A DNA stretch of 7,139 nucleotides from Methanocorpusculum sp. (GCA_029987025.1 DALTWQ010000065.1:1-7139); one strand, 5' to 3'; numbered from the stretch's first letter, positions 1-5,609 are shown. Notes: generated by a model not told the origin, from the sequence alone. Numbers and translations: made by a program.

Positions 1-9
1 GAAGCGAGC

Positions 10-36
10 ATCCGTGTGTAATCCGTGACATCCGTG
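10..36. repeat. Three short direct ATCCGTG units
   Basis: The heptamer ATCCGTG occurs at 10-16, 21-27 and 30-36, so the units start 11 and 9 bases apart, about one helical turn. On the other strand the unit reads CACGGAT. No gene is visible in this stretch, which is the left edge of the window, so the array may continue outside it. It could be a low-complexity intergenic repeat or a protein-binding array. Its function is unknown. Confidence 0.5.
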
Positions 37-74
37 TCTGGGGAGAGCATACACACTGAAATACTTTAGTTCAC

Positions 75-101
75 ACAAAAAATCGAAGAACAAAAAAAGA
101 A
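75..101 (-). terminator. T-rich terminator of the small membrane protein gene
   Basis: Directly after the minus-strand stop codon (102-104), the minus strand carries a run of seven T (98-92) and a second run of six T (82-77). Archaeal RNA polymerase commonly terminates at such T-tracts without needing a hairpin. No strong stem is visible here. The assignment rests on position and composition only. Confidence 0.55.
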
Positions 102-323
102 TTATTCCTGTTTTTTAGCCTGCTTCTTTCTAATCGGGTTGACACCGACATTCTTCTTGACAACGGTCAGTGCAAGCAGAGTCAGATAGGCAATAAACAC
201 AAGGAAAGCCGCTACATAGCCGAACGGATTCGGGATGAAGGTCGGAAGCCAGACAAGCATTACACCGAAAATGATGATTGCGGTAATTCCGATAATGATA
301 TCAAATATCCAGTCAGTTCTCAT
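102..323 (-). CDS. Small two-helix membrane protein, unknown function
   Basis: I do not recognise the family. The 73-residue product has two strongly hydrophobic stretches, about residues 6-30 and 35-55, separated by a short PNPFG turn. A basic tail follows (KK at 56-57, RKKQAKKQ near the end). By the positive-inside rule both ends probably face the cytoplasm, forming a helical hairpin. The reading frame is open further upstream, to ATGs at 335, 383 and 425. The start at 323 is preferred because the longer forms would run through the divergent promoter and into the HD-domain gene, and because the added residues are not membrane-like. No Shine-Dalgarno precedes ATG 323, but a TATA-like element lies about 29 nt upstream, which fits a leaderless mRNA. 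A T-rich terminator follows the stop. That the gene is real is inferred from its clean hydrophobic pattern and its flanking signals. Confidence 0.65.
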   Translation of the reverse strand: MRTDWIFDIIIGITAIIIFGVMLVWLPTFIPNPFGYVAAFLVFIAYLTLLALTVVKKNVGVNPIRKKQAKKQE

Positions 324-327
324 AAGT

Positions 328-339
328 GTATACATATAC
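328..339. promoter_or_regulatory. Inverted repeat GTATA-CA-TATAC, possible operator
   Basis: A perfect 5-bp inverted repeat with a 2-bp spacer lies 5 bases from the proposed start of the minus-strand membrane protein gene, between that start and the shared TATA-like element. The position would suit a repressor site, but a 10-bp AT-rich palindrome can easily arise by chance near a promoter. Confidence 0.25.
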
Positions 340-344
340 GATGT

Positions 345-363
345 AAAGCCTTTTATCAGTTTT
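345..363. promoter_or_regulatory. Divergent promoter with a TATA-like element possibly shared by both strands
   Basis: The sequence TTTTATC (351-357; GATAAAA on the minus strand) lies almost midway between the two divergent starts, at 323 (minus) and 382 (plus), about 29 nt from each. A-rich BRE-like triplets flank it on both sides: AAA at 345-347 for the plus direction, and AAAA (complement of 360-363) for the minus direction. Neither gene has a recognisable Shine-Dalgarno. The archaeal TATA-to-start distance is about 25-27 nt, so both mRNAs would be leaderless or nearly so. Assigned by spacing and motif, not by measured start sites. Confidence 0.5.
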
Positions 364-381
364 GGAAACGCATTACTAATC

Positions 382-933
382 ATGAATAAATCAGAAGCTG
401 TTTCGCTCTTAAAAGAGCACGTCAAAACAGAATCACTTCTTCATCACTGCTTATCAACTGCAGCAGTAATGAAAGGGCTTGCAAAAGAACTCGGAGAGGA
501 TGAAAATCTATGGGAACTCATCGGCATTCTCCATGACATTGACTACGAGGAAATCAATGAGGACATGACTGTGCACGGCATCCGGGGCGCAGAAATTCTC
601 AGTGCCGCAGGCATTCCTGCAGAAATCACTGAACCGGTCCGAAAACACAATCACCTCATCTTCGGCAGAAACTACACCGAAAAGGTTGACATCTGTCTGC
701 AGACCGCTGACAGTGTATCGGGATTAATTATCGCCTGCGCAAAGGTAAAAGGAGGCAGTGTCTCTGATGTTGCAGTCAAATCCGTTGTAAAAAAGTACAA
801 AACCCCGTCTTTTGCCGCCGGCTGCGACCGTGAACGCATTGCATCAACAGATTCCCTCGTCGAACGTGAGAAGATGTATGATATTGCAATCCGCGAAATT
901 ACAGAAATCAAAGACGAGTTAGGACTTACATGA
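382..933 (+). CDS. HD-superfamily metal-dependent hydrolase (COG2316-like)
   Basis: This 183-residue protein has the HD-domain metal-site pattern: His22 in the first helix, the His51-Asp52 doublet in the segment ILHDIDYE, His65 in HGIRGAE, His89/His91 in KHNH, and Asp110 in the QTADSVSG segment. HD proteins are mostly phosphohydrolases acting on nucleotides or phosphate esters. This compact subgroup, annotated as predicted HD hydrolase in archaea and bacteria, has no substrate that I know. It is soluble and presumably cytoplasmic. The frame is open back to 235, but the added 49 residues would cross the divergent promoter and do not look like part of the fold. ATG 382 begins a typical family N-terminus (MNKSEAVSLLKEHV) and lies about 29 nt after a TATA-like box, with no Shine-Dalgarno. 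The gene ends in an ATGA overlap with the ThiN-domain gene, so the two are probably translationally coupled. Confidence 0.85.
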   Translation: MNKSEAVSLLKEHVKTESLLHHCLSTAAVMKGLAKELGEDENLWELIGILHDIDYEEINEDMTVHGIRGAEILSAAGIPAEITEPVRKHNHLIFGRNYTEKVDICLQTADSVSGLIIACAKVKGGSVSDVAVKSVVKKYKTPSFAAGCDRERIASTDSLVEREKMYDIAIREITEIKDELGLT

Positions 934-1472
934 CCGCAGGAGATCAGTCCGAGGTACTGCGTGCCCTGCAGAAAGCAACCGGACGTACAGAAAACGTTCT
1001 GCGCTACATCACACCGAAAGGCGGAATTTCCATGGCATATGCAGCATCTGATGCCCGCGATGAAAAAGGCGTTGCCGTATTTTCTGAAGGAAGTATAGGA
1101 TTCGGTGTTGATGAACCCATATCCCGTATAATTCTTACTGTCCGCCGGTTCAATCCGGAGATTCGCGCGGCAGGGTGCATCAAACTCAACGATGACATCA
1201 AAGAAACCGTAAAGGAATTATTCATTGATGTTGCTGAGTATGATGCCGCAAAGTTTCCGAAGGGAATCTCTACCATGGAGTGGGGGATGAACTTTGTCTG
1301 CAGAAACAGAAACTCGCGCGGAGATAAAACCGATGATGATGAAGACGGAGTGCCTGCTGCAGTGTGTGTTGAAAATGCCTCTGAAAAAGGCGGATGCATC
1401 TATATTTTCGGTGAAACTCCGGACGATGTTGCAAACAGAATCTTTATCATAAGTGAACGACTAACATTATAA
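930..1472 (+). CDS. Stand-alone ThiN-domain protein (thiamine-phosphate synthase family)
   Basis: The 180-residue product looks like the ThiN domain that forms the C-terminal half of archaeal ThiDN proteins. ThiN joins HMP pyrophosphate to thiazole phosphate to make thiamine phosphate. Family landmarks are ITPKGGISMAYA (27-38), GFG (57-59), RFNPEIRAAG (73-82), and TMEWG (115-119) in the place of the usual T-PWG. There is no ThiD kinase domain and no DNA-binding domain like that of the ThiR regulators. An Asp-rich loop (about 130-139) sits in a position that varies in the family. The protein contains no histidine at all. To my recollection, a conserved Arg and a late His matter for ThiN catalysis, so this copy may be a ligand sensor or a diverged enzyme. 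It overlaps the HD gene by 4 nt and lies 22 nt before rps17e. I see no TPP riboswitch. The fold is fairly certain; the activity is not. Confidence 0.75.
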   Translation: MTAGDQSEVLRALQKATGRTENVLRYITPKGGISMAYAASDARDEKGVAVFSEGSIGFGVDEPISRIILTVRRFNPEIRAAGCIKLNDDIKETVKELFIDVAEYDAAKFPKGISTMEWGMNFVCRNRNSRGDKTDDDEDGVPAAVCVENASEKGGCIYIFGETPDDVANRIFIISERLTL

Positions 1473-1481
1473 GGAATTTCA

Positions 1482-1489
1482 AGAGGATT
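1482..1489 (+). promoter_or_regulatory. Shine-Dalgarno of rps17e
   Basis: AGAGGATT lies 5 nt before ATG 1495 and contains a GAGG core complementary to the 16S rRNA 3' end. It fixes the rps17e start. It contrasts with the HD gene at the head of the cluster, which has no such site. Confidence 0.6.
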
Positions 1490-1494
1490 ATATC

Positions 1495-1689
1495 ATGGGA
1501 ATTAAACCAAGTTATATCAAAACAATGGGCGAAGGCCTGTTAGAACAGTACCCGGCAAGCTTCAACGGAAACTTCGAAGACAACAAGAAAGTCGTCGGTG
1601 AAGTCACCACTATCCAGAGCAAGACCATCAGAAACCGCGTTGCAGGAAACATCACCCGCAAAGTGAACACTGCAAAGCGCCAGCACTAA
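1495..1689 (+). CDS. rps17e: 30S ribosomal protein S17e (eS17)
   Basis: The 64-residue basic protein matches the archaeal/eukaryotic S17e family along its whole length. Visible landmarks are the N-terminal PSYIKTMGEGLLEQYP, the FEDNKKVVGEVTTIQSK core, and IRNRVAGNITRK near the end. It is a component of the small ribosomal subunit and has no bacterial equivalent, which identifies the genome as archaeal. The length is normal for archaeal members (about 60-67 residues). The start is set by a GAGG Shine-Dalgarno. The gene lies 22 nt after the ThiN-domain gene on the same strand and is followed by a hairpin terminator, so it closes the left cluster. A weak TATA-like CATTATAAG just upstream (about 1465-1473) might give it its own promoter. 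Confidence 0.95.
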   Translation: MGIKPSYIKTMGEGLLEQYPASFNGNFEDNKKVVGEVTTIQSKTIRNRVAGNITRKVNTAKRQH

Positions 1690-1718
1690 ATTATCCCCAC
1701 CCCCATACATTTTAATCT

Positions 1719-1751
1719 CACCGCTGAAAGCGTAAGCGGTGGACTGTTTTT
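1719..1751 (+). terminator. Hairpin plus T-run after rps17e
   Basis: The arms CACCGCT (1719-1725) and AGCGGTG (1735-1741) form a perfect 7-bp GC-rich stem with a 9-nt loop. A G-T wobble can extend it. A T5 run (1747-1751) follows. This resembles an intrinsic terminator and separates the left cluster from the atwA operon. Confidence 0.7.
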
Positions 1752-1762
1752 CTGTAATTTCC

Positions 1763-1806
1763 AAGTGAGTTGTCCAGTTCACTTCATAAACACTATAATA
1801 ACTCAC
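1763..1806. repeat. Overlapping inverted repeats around the atwA promoter
   Basis: AAGTGA (1763-1768) pairs with TCACTT (1779-1784). The overlapping arm GTGAGTT (1765-1771) pairs perfectly with AACTCAC (1800-1806). The two pairings share the left arm and so exclude each other. The distal arm touches the TATA-like box of atwA. They could be operator half-sites for a regulator of the MCR-activation operon, or chance repeats in an AT-rich spacer. Confidence 0.35.
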
Positions 1807-1841
1807 GACCAATATGTAAGGTATACTTGGAAGGAAAGGAA
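1794..1841 (+). promoter_or_regulatory. Promoter and ribosome binding site of the atwA operon
   Basis: A TATA-like TATAATA (1794-1800) would place transcription start near 1822-1825, giving a leader of about 20 nt. The leader carries the purine-rich GGAAGGAAAGGA (1830-1841), a Shine-Dalgarno directly before ATG 1844. This is the only sizeable gap upstream of the five-gene operon, so it is the likely main promoter. The exact start site is inferred from spacing. Confidence 0.55.
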
Positions 1842-1843
1842 GC

Positions 1844-3610
1844 ATGGTCAATCCATTCATTACCATACAAAACCTCTGCATGGACTTTCCCGAGTCCGGA
1901 GAGGAATCTGATAAAAATCAGAAGATGGTCCGAGTCTTAGACAACATCAGTCTGGAAATAGCTGAAGGAGAGATTGTTGGAATTATCGGCAGAAGCGGCT
2001 GCGGTAAATCCGTACTCATCCATCTGCTCCGCGGAATTGACTCCGCCCCGACTGAGGGTAAAATCATCTACCACATCTCGCGCTGCAGTAAATGCGGAAG
2101 AATCGAGTTCCAGAGTAAAGCAGGAGAGAACTGTCCTGTATGCGACGGAAAACTCGAAGCACTTGATGTGGACTTCTGGAACCCCAAAAACGAGGGGCTT
2201 AAAGATGCAATTATGCACCGCACCTCGCTTATGTTCCAGCGTACCTTCGCTTTATACGGCGATGACCGCGTTATCGACAACGTGATGCGGGCCCTTGATG
2301 ATGTTAACTACCCGGCAGACAAAGCCATAGGTCGTGCCATCGACCTTTTAGAGGAGGTTCACTTAGGCCACCGCTTAACACATGTTGCACGTGACTTATC
2401 CGGCGGAGAAAAACAGCGTGTTGTATTAGCACGTCAGTTAGCCCGTGAACCGTTCTTCCTCTTTGCAGATGAACCGACAGGCACTCTGGATACCAAAACC
2501 GCTCAGATTGTGCACGGCCTTTTAAAGCAGGCAGCAAAGAACCTGAATATGGGAATGGTTATCACATCTCACTTCTCGCAGGTTTTAGAGGAAGCCTGTG
2601 ACCGTGCAGTGTTCTTAGACGACGGAAAGATTTCAAAAGTAGGATCTCCTGAAGAAATCATCGAAGAGTTCATGAAGGGCTGCAAAGATGATTCTGTCTA
2701 CGTTGCACAGGAACTTGGAGGACCTATTGTCCGGGCCAAAGACGTGCACAAGAAGTTCATCGCCGTCGACCGCGGAGTTATCAATGCAGTAAACGGCGTT
2801 ACGTTCGAAATCAATGAGCGTGAAGTCTTTGGAGTAATCGGTGTTTCCGGCGGAGGAAAGACGACAATGGCACGCATGATTGCCGGAATCTATGAGCCGA
2901 CAAGCGGTTCCCTTGAAGTCCGTGTCGGTGATGACTGGGTTGATATGAAAAAACCCGGATTTGATAACCGCGGACGCGCAAAACAGTACATCGGACTTCT
3001 GCACCAGGAGTACGACTTATACCCGCACAGAACTATCATCGACAACTTAACTGATGCAATAGGTCTTGAGTTTCCGAAAGAGCTTGCTGTCAGGAAGGCC
3101 ATGATTACGCTTAAGATGGCAGGATTTACCGAAAAGAAGGCACGTGACGTCTTAAACCGCTACCCGCCTTCGTTATCCGAGGGTGAAAAGCACCGTGTTG
3201 CACTCGCCCAGATTTTAATCCGTGAGCCGCGTATCATTCTTCTTGACGAACCGACCGGAACTATGGACCCCATTACCAAGGTCGACGTCAAGCACTCCAT
3301 TCTTCATGCACGTGAAGAGATGGATGAGACCTTCGTCATTGTGTCCCACGATATGGAGTTCATCCGCGATGTCTGTGACCGCTGTATGTTCATGAGGGAC
3401 GGCGAAATTGTGGCCATCGGTGAAACCCAGGAAATCTTAAAGAACTTATCCGAAGCGGAACTGATTACCATGCACGAGGCAGTCACCCGCGAACGCGAGC
3501 GCGTCGAGATGGGTGTTGCAAAGAAGGCAACCCTTTCCGGCGGAGCGCCGGAAGGTGAAAAAGACGAAAACGCCATACACGAGACAACAGACGAAATGTT
3601 TGAGATGTAA
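1844..3610 (+). CDS. atwA: MCR activation component A2, double ABC ATPase (AtwA)
   Basis: The 588-residue protein has two ABC ATPase domains and no membrane segment, as in methyl-coenzyme M reductase system component A2. This cytoplasmic protein drives the ATP-dependent reductive activation of MCR to its Ni(I) state. Domain 1 has Walker A GRSGCGKS (49-56), a Q-loop near Gln132, signature LSGGEKQ (185-191), Walker B FFLFADE (204-210) and H-loop His243. Domain 2 has Walker A GVSGGGKT (333-340), Q-loop Gln388, a variant signature LSEGEKH (444-450), Walker B ILLDEP (465-470) and His502. Both sites therefore look competent. Domain 1 carries an insertion with CSKC (81-84) and CPVC (97-100), a likely zinc-ribbon. 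The last 40 or so residues are charged and probably flexible. ATG 1844 follows a strong Shine-Dalgarno. The gene leads an operon with mmp3 (5-nt gap). Leucine TTA codons are frequent for a genome of about 50% GC. Confidence 0.93.
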   Translation: MVNPFITIQNLCMDFPESGEESDKNQKMVRVLDNISLEIAEGEIVGIIGRSGCGKSVLIHLLRGIDSAPTEGKIIYHISRCSKCGRIEFQSKAGENCPVCDGKLEALDVDFWNPKNEGLKDAIMHRTSLMFQRTFALYGDDRVIDNVMRALDDVNYPADKAIGRAIDLLEEVHLGHRLTHVARDLSGGEKQRVVLARQLAREPFFLFADEPTGTLDTKTAQIVHGLLKQAAKNLNMGMVITSHFSQVLEEACDRAVFLDDGKISKVGSPEEIIEEFMKGCKDDSVYVAQELGGPIVRAKDVHKKFIAVDRGVINAVNGVTFEINEREVFGVIGVSGGGKTTMARMIAGIYEPTSGSLEVRVGDDWVDMKKPGFDNRGRAKQYIGLLHQEYDLYPHRTIIDNLTDAIGLEFPKELAVRKAMITLKMAGFTEKKARDVLNRYPPSLSEGEKHRVALAQILIREPRIILLDEPTGTMDPITKVDVKHSILHAREEMDETFVIVSHDMEFIRDVCDRCMFMRDGEIVAIGETQEILKNLSEAELITMHEAVTRERERVEMGVAKKATLSGGAPEGEKDENAIHETTDEMFEM

Positions 3611-3615
3611 TAGAG

Positions 3616-5151
3616 ATGACAGATTATCACCTCATTGTAAACGGCGAAGCAGTTACCGCGAAAAAGGGAACAGCAATCTCCGCTCTTCTTCCGGACCATC
3701 CGAAAGGAGCTGCAGTTGTTCTCTTAAAGCCGGTGACAGCCGCCGCAGAAAAAACCTCGCGTATGCGTCTTAAAACGACAGCAGGCGATGTGGTCATTGA
3801 ACTCTTCAAAGGAGTTTCATTCCCCAAAGTCTCTGCCGAAGAACTGCGTGTCCATTTCGAGGACAAAAACGCAGCAGCGTTCGGACCATTCGCCGCGGAG
3901 TTTACTCCTGCAATGGAGTCATTCCGTTTCCCGCCGGGAGCTGTCTTTTTAGGCTCAGGCGGATATGATTCAGCACATTCGTACCTGATGTTTTCCAAAA
4001 TGGAGCACCGCGCAGACCACGGAACTGCTGCAGACGGAAACATCATCGGAAAAGTAATCTTCGGTCTCGGCATCATGAACCGCTGGAAGCACGGCGATTC
4101 GGTGCTGAGCATCGAGCAGGTGTTCTCGTCCGTTGACGCAGACAACGCAGAAGTCATTACCGACCTTTCCCGCAAAGCAGAAGACGGCATGCAGATATTT
4201 TCAAAGCTGACCATTACTGCTGAAGGTTATGCTGAAAATCCTGCAGAGATTTCTGTTGACTGTGCAGAATCCGTTGACCATCTGCTCTTCGTCTTAAAAG
4301 ACGGACGCTATATAATAGACCGTGCGGCATCTACCTACATACGTGACCATGCTGAAGGTATGCTGCCGGTTTCCCAGGAAGTACAGAAAGCGCGCCGTGA
4401 AGGTGTCGTTACCGCACGAACCAAAGGAAAGAGTTCAGGCGCTATCTACATCTACACTGCAGACATCCCAAGCCATCCGGCACATACCAAAGTGGGCACA
4501 GTCACCTCGGGAATTGAACTTGCCCGCTTTGCAAAGCTGGGAAATACGCTTCAGACTGTCTTAGAACCGCCGTTAATTGACCTGCGCGGCATGCTCTTAA
4601 AAGACGCTGTTGCAGCAGCAAAAGCACGCAATCTTAAAGTAATGGCAGACAACCGTGATGTCGAGTCGCGTATTGTTATCGACCAGAAACCTGCAACAAC
4701 CCTTGAGGTCCTGAAAGAAGGAAAGGTTTCCTTATACACGATGGCGCTGGAGAATGTTATTGACATCACCTTAGACTACGAACATGCACCGCGGACAGTT
4801 GATTTGTTCAGAAGAGTTACCAATCTGAAACGGTATCCGGTTGGAACCATGCCCTTCCTGATTAATGTGGATGATGAAGAGTATCTCTTCAAACCTGAGT
4901 TCTCCAAAGGAACCAATATTATTCCGGAAAACTGCCCGACAAAGACGCCGGAAATCAATGACCTTGCGGTATCAAATGCATCCCGTCCGGCACACGGTAT
5001 TGTGGGTGTGCGTCTTGCAAAGAATGATGAGTTCGGCCCGAGCGGCGAGCCGTTTTCAGGTACGAACATCATCGGAAAAGTCATTGATACTGACAAATTA
5101 AAGAACATGAAAGAAGGTTCGACCATCTACATCCGCGAGGTGAAGAAATGA
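3616..5151 (+). CDS. mmp3: Methanogenesis marker protein 3 (UPF0288 family)
   Basis: The 511-residue protein matches methanogenesis marker 3, found in methanogens and reported as a partner of component A2, Mmp7, Mmp17 and McrC in the MCR activation assembly. It is soluble and presumably cytoplasmic. The first 40 residues (MTDYHLIVNGEAVTAKKGTAI...) resemble a ThiS/TGS-type beta-grasp. A central segment has NIIGKVI (142-148) followed by MNRWKHGDSVLSIEQV (154-169). A second copy ends the protein: NIIGKVI (484-490) then LKNMKEGSTIYIREV (495-509). Residues about 319-376 (PLIDLRGMLLKDAVAAAK through KEGKVSLYTM) look like a PASTA domain. There is no strong metal-site cluster; the two cysteines (216 and 440) are far apart. 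The start lies 5 nt after the atwA stop with only a weak ribosome site, so translation probably depends on coupling. The end overlaps mmp6 by 4 nt. The family call is firm; the domain readings are mine. Confidence 0.9.
   Translation: MTDYHLIVNGEAVTAKKGTAISALLPDHPKGAAVVLLKPVTAAAEKTSRMRLKTTAGDVVIELFKGVSFPKVSAEELRVHFEDKNAAAFGPFAAEFTPAMESFRFPPGAVFLGSGGYDSAHSYLMFSKMEHRADHGTAADGNIIGKVIFGLGIMNRWKHGDSVLSIEQVFSSVDADNAEVITDLSRKAEDGMQIFSKLTITAEGYAENPAEISVDCAESVDHLLFVLKDGRYIIDRAASTYIRDHAEGMLPVSQEVQKARREGVVTARTKGKSSGAIYIYTADIPSHPAHTKVGTVTSGIELARFAKLGNTLQTVLEPPLIDLRGMLLKDAVAAAKARNLKVMADNRDVESRIVIDQKPATTLEVLKEGKVSLYTMALENVIDITLDYEHAPRTVDLFRRVTNLKRYPVGTMPFLINVDDEEYLFKPEFSKGTNIIPENCPTKTPEINDLAVSNASRPAHGIVGVRLAKNDEFGPSGEPFSGTNIIGKVIDTDKLKNMKEGSTIYIREVKK
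4039..4055 (+). repeat. 17-nt direct repeat within mmp3, first copy
   Basis: The sequence AACATCATCGGAAAAGT encodes NIIGKV and recurs identically at 5065-5081 in the same reading frame. It is the DNA trace of the protein-level duplication in Mmp3. Identity stops at the ends of the protein motif, so shared codon choice may explain it rather than recent copying. Confidence 0.8.
5065..5081 (+). repeat. 17-nt direct repeat within mmp3, second copy
   Basis: Identical to 4039-4055 and in the same frame. It lies in the last tenth of mmp3, inside the second GTNIIGKVI segment. The two copies are 1,026 bases (342 codons) apart. Confidence 0.8.
5137..5143 (+). promoter_or_regulatory. Shine-Dalgarno of mmp6 inside mmp3
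   Basis: GAGGTGA is a near-complete anti-16S match 4 nt before ATG 5148. It lies within the last codons of mmp3 and supports the overlapping mmp6 start and coupled translation. Confidence 0.65.
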
Positions 5152-5606
5152 AGACTTATACACCGGAGTACGTCGGAACCGTCACCAAATACGTCTTTGT
5201 TGATTCGCCCGACACAACGCCGCAGGATGTAGCAACTGCAGCATACGAAATCGCACAGGGTGTGATGGTTAAAGAGACCTGTTTCGGGTGTCAGATTACC
5301 GGCTCTCCTGAAGATGTGGGACGTATTGTTGACCATCTGCGAAGTATCGACCCGTACCGCATATTTGTAAAAGACCGCGGATTTCCGCCGGGAGATGCCA
5401 GACGCTGCCGTGCAAACTTAGGCGGCGCACGTCCCGGATACCTCGGACATGAGTTTGAGATGAAACTTGCACGCTTCATCTCCTACGGACTTGCCGAAGT
5501 GGACAAGATGACGCCAGCACAACTCAAAAAGGCCGCAGGAAAAACCCTTCCGGTTGAAGAAGACTTAGACGCAAACGTCTTGGAAAAAATATTTCTGGAG
5601 AAATAA
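5148..5606 (+). CDS. mmp6: Methanogenesis marker protein 6
   Basis: The 152-residue protein matches methanogenesis marker 6, a family restricted to methanogens and relatives with no biochemical role known to me. Visible landmarks are KETCFGC (42-48), giving a CxxC at Cys45/Cys48, and the arginine-rich FPPGDARRCRANLGGARPG (79-97) with Cys87. The three cysteines could bind a metal or iron-sulfur cluster, or act in thiol chemistry, but this is inference. No membrane segment or signal peptide is present. It starts in an ATGA overlap with mmp3 under a good Shine-Dalgarno, and is followed after 3 nt by mmp5. Co-transcription with atwA and mmp3 suggests work on MCR activation, maturation or modification. 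Confidence 0.88.
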   Translation: MKTYTPEYVGTVTKYVFVDSPDTTPQDVATAAYEIAQGVMVKETCFGCQITGSPEDVGRIVDHLRSIDPYRIFVKDRGFPPGDARRCRANLGGARPGYLGHEFEMKLARFISYGLAEVDKMTPAQLKKAAGKTLPVEEDLDANVLEKIFLEK

Positions 5607-5609
5607 ATC

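Noticed and set aside
10..36. CRISPR array
   Set aside because: The units are only 7 bases with 2-4 base spacers, far too short for CRISPR repeats and spacers.
235..381. 49-residue upstream extension of the HD-domain protein
   Set aside because: It runs antisense through the membrane protein gene and the divergent promoter and lacks family similarity; ATG 382 gives a normal HD start.
324..425. Longer starts (335, 383, 425) for the minus-strand membrane protein
   Set aside because: They would cross the TATA-like element and overlap the HD start. The added residues are not hydrophobic, and none has a ribosome site.
860..935. TPP riboswitch controlling the ThiN gene
   Set aside because: There is no intergenic space before the gene because it overlaps the HD gene, and no THI-box sequence is visible.
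1690..1843. Riboswitch or small RNA upstream of atwA
   Set aside because: The only stable structure is the rps17e terminator. The remaining repeats are weak and the predicted leader is only about 20 nt.
1540..1881. Minus-strand frame across rps17e and the atwA promoter
   Set aside because: It is antisense to a certain ribosomal gene, crosses the terminator and promoter, and gives a product with no recognisable pattern.
3304..3699. Minus-strand frame across the atwA/mmp3 junction
   Set aside because: It is antisense to two well-supported genes and has serine-rich shadow composition.
3627..4214. 195-codon open frame on the minus strand inside mmp3
   Set aside because: It lies wholly within a clear family member, has no promoter or ribosome site, and its serine/proline/arginine-rich product looks like an antisense shadow of biased codons.
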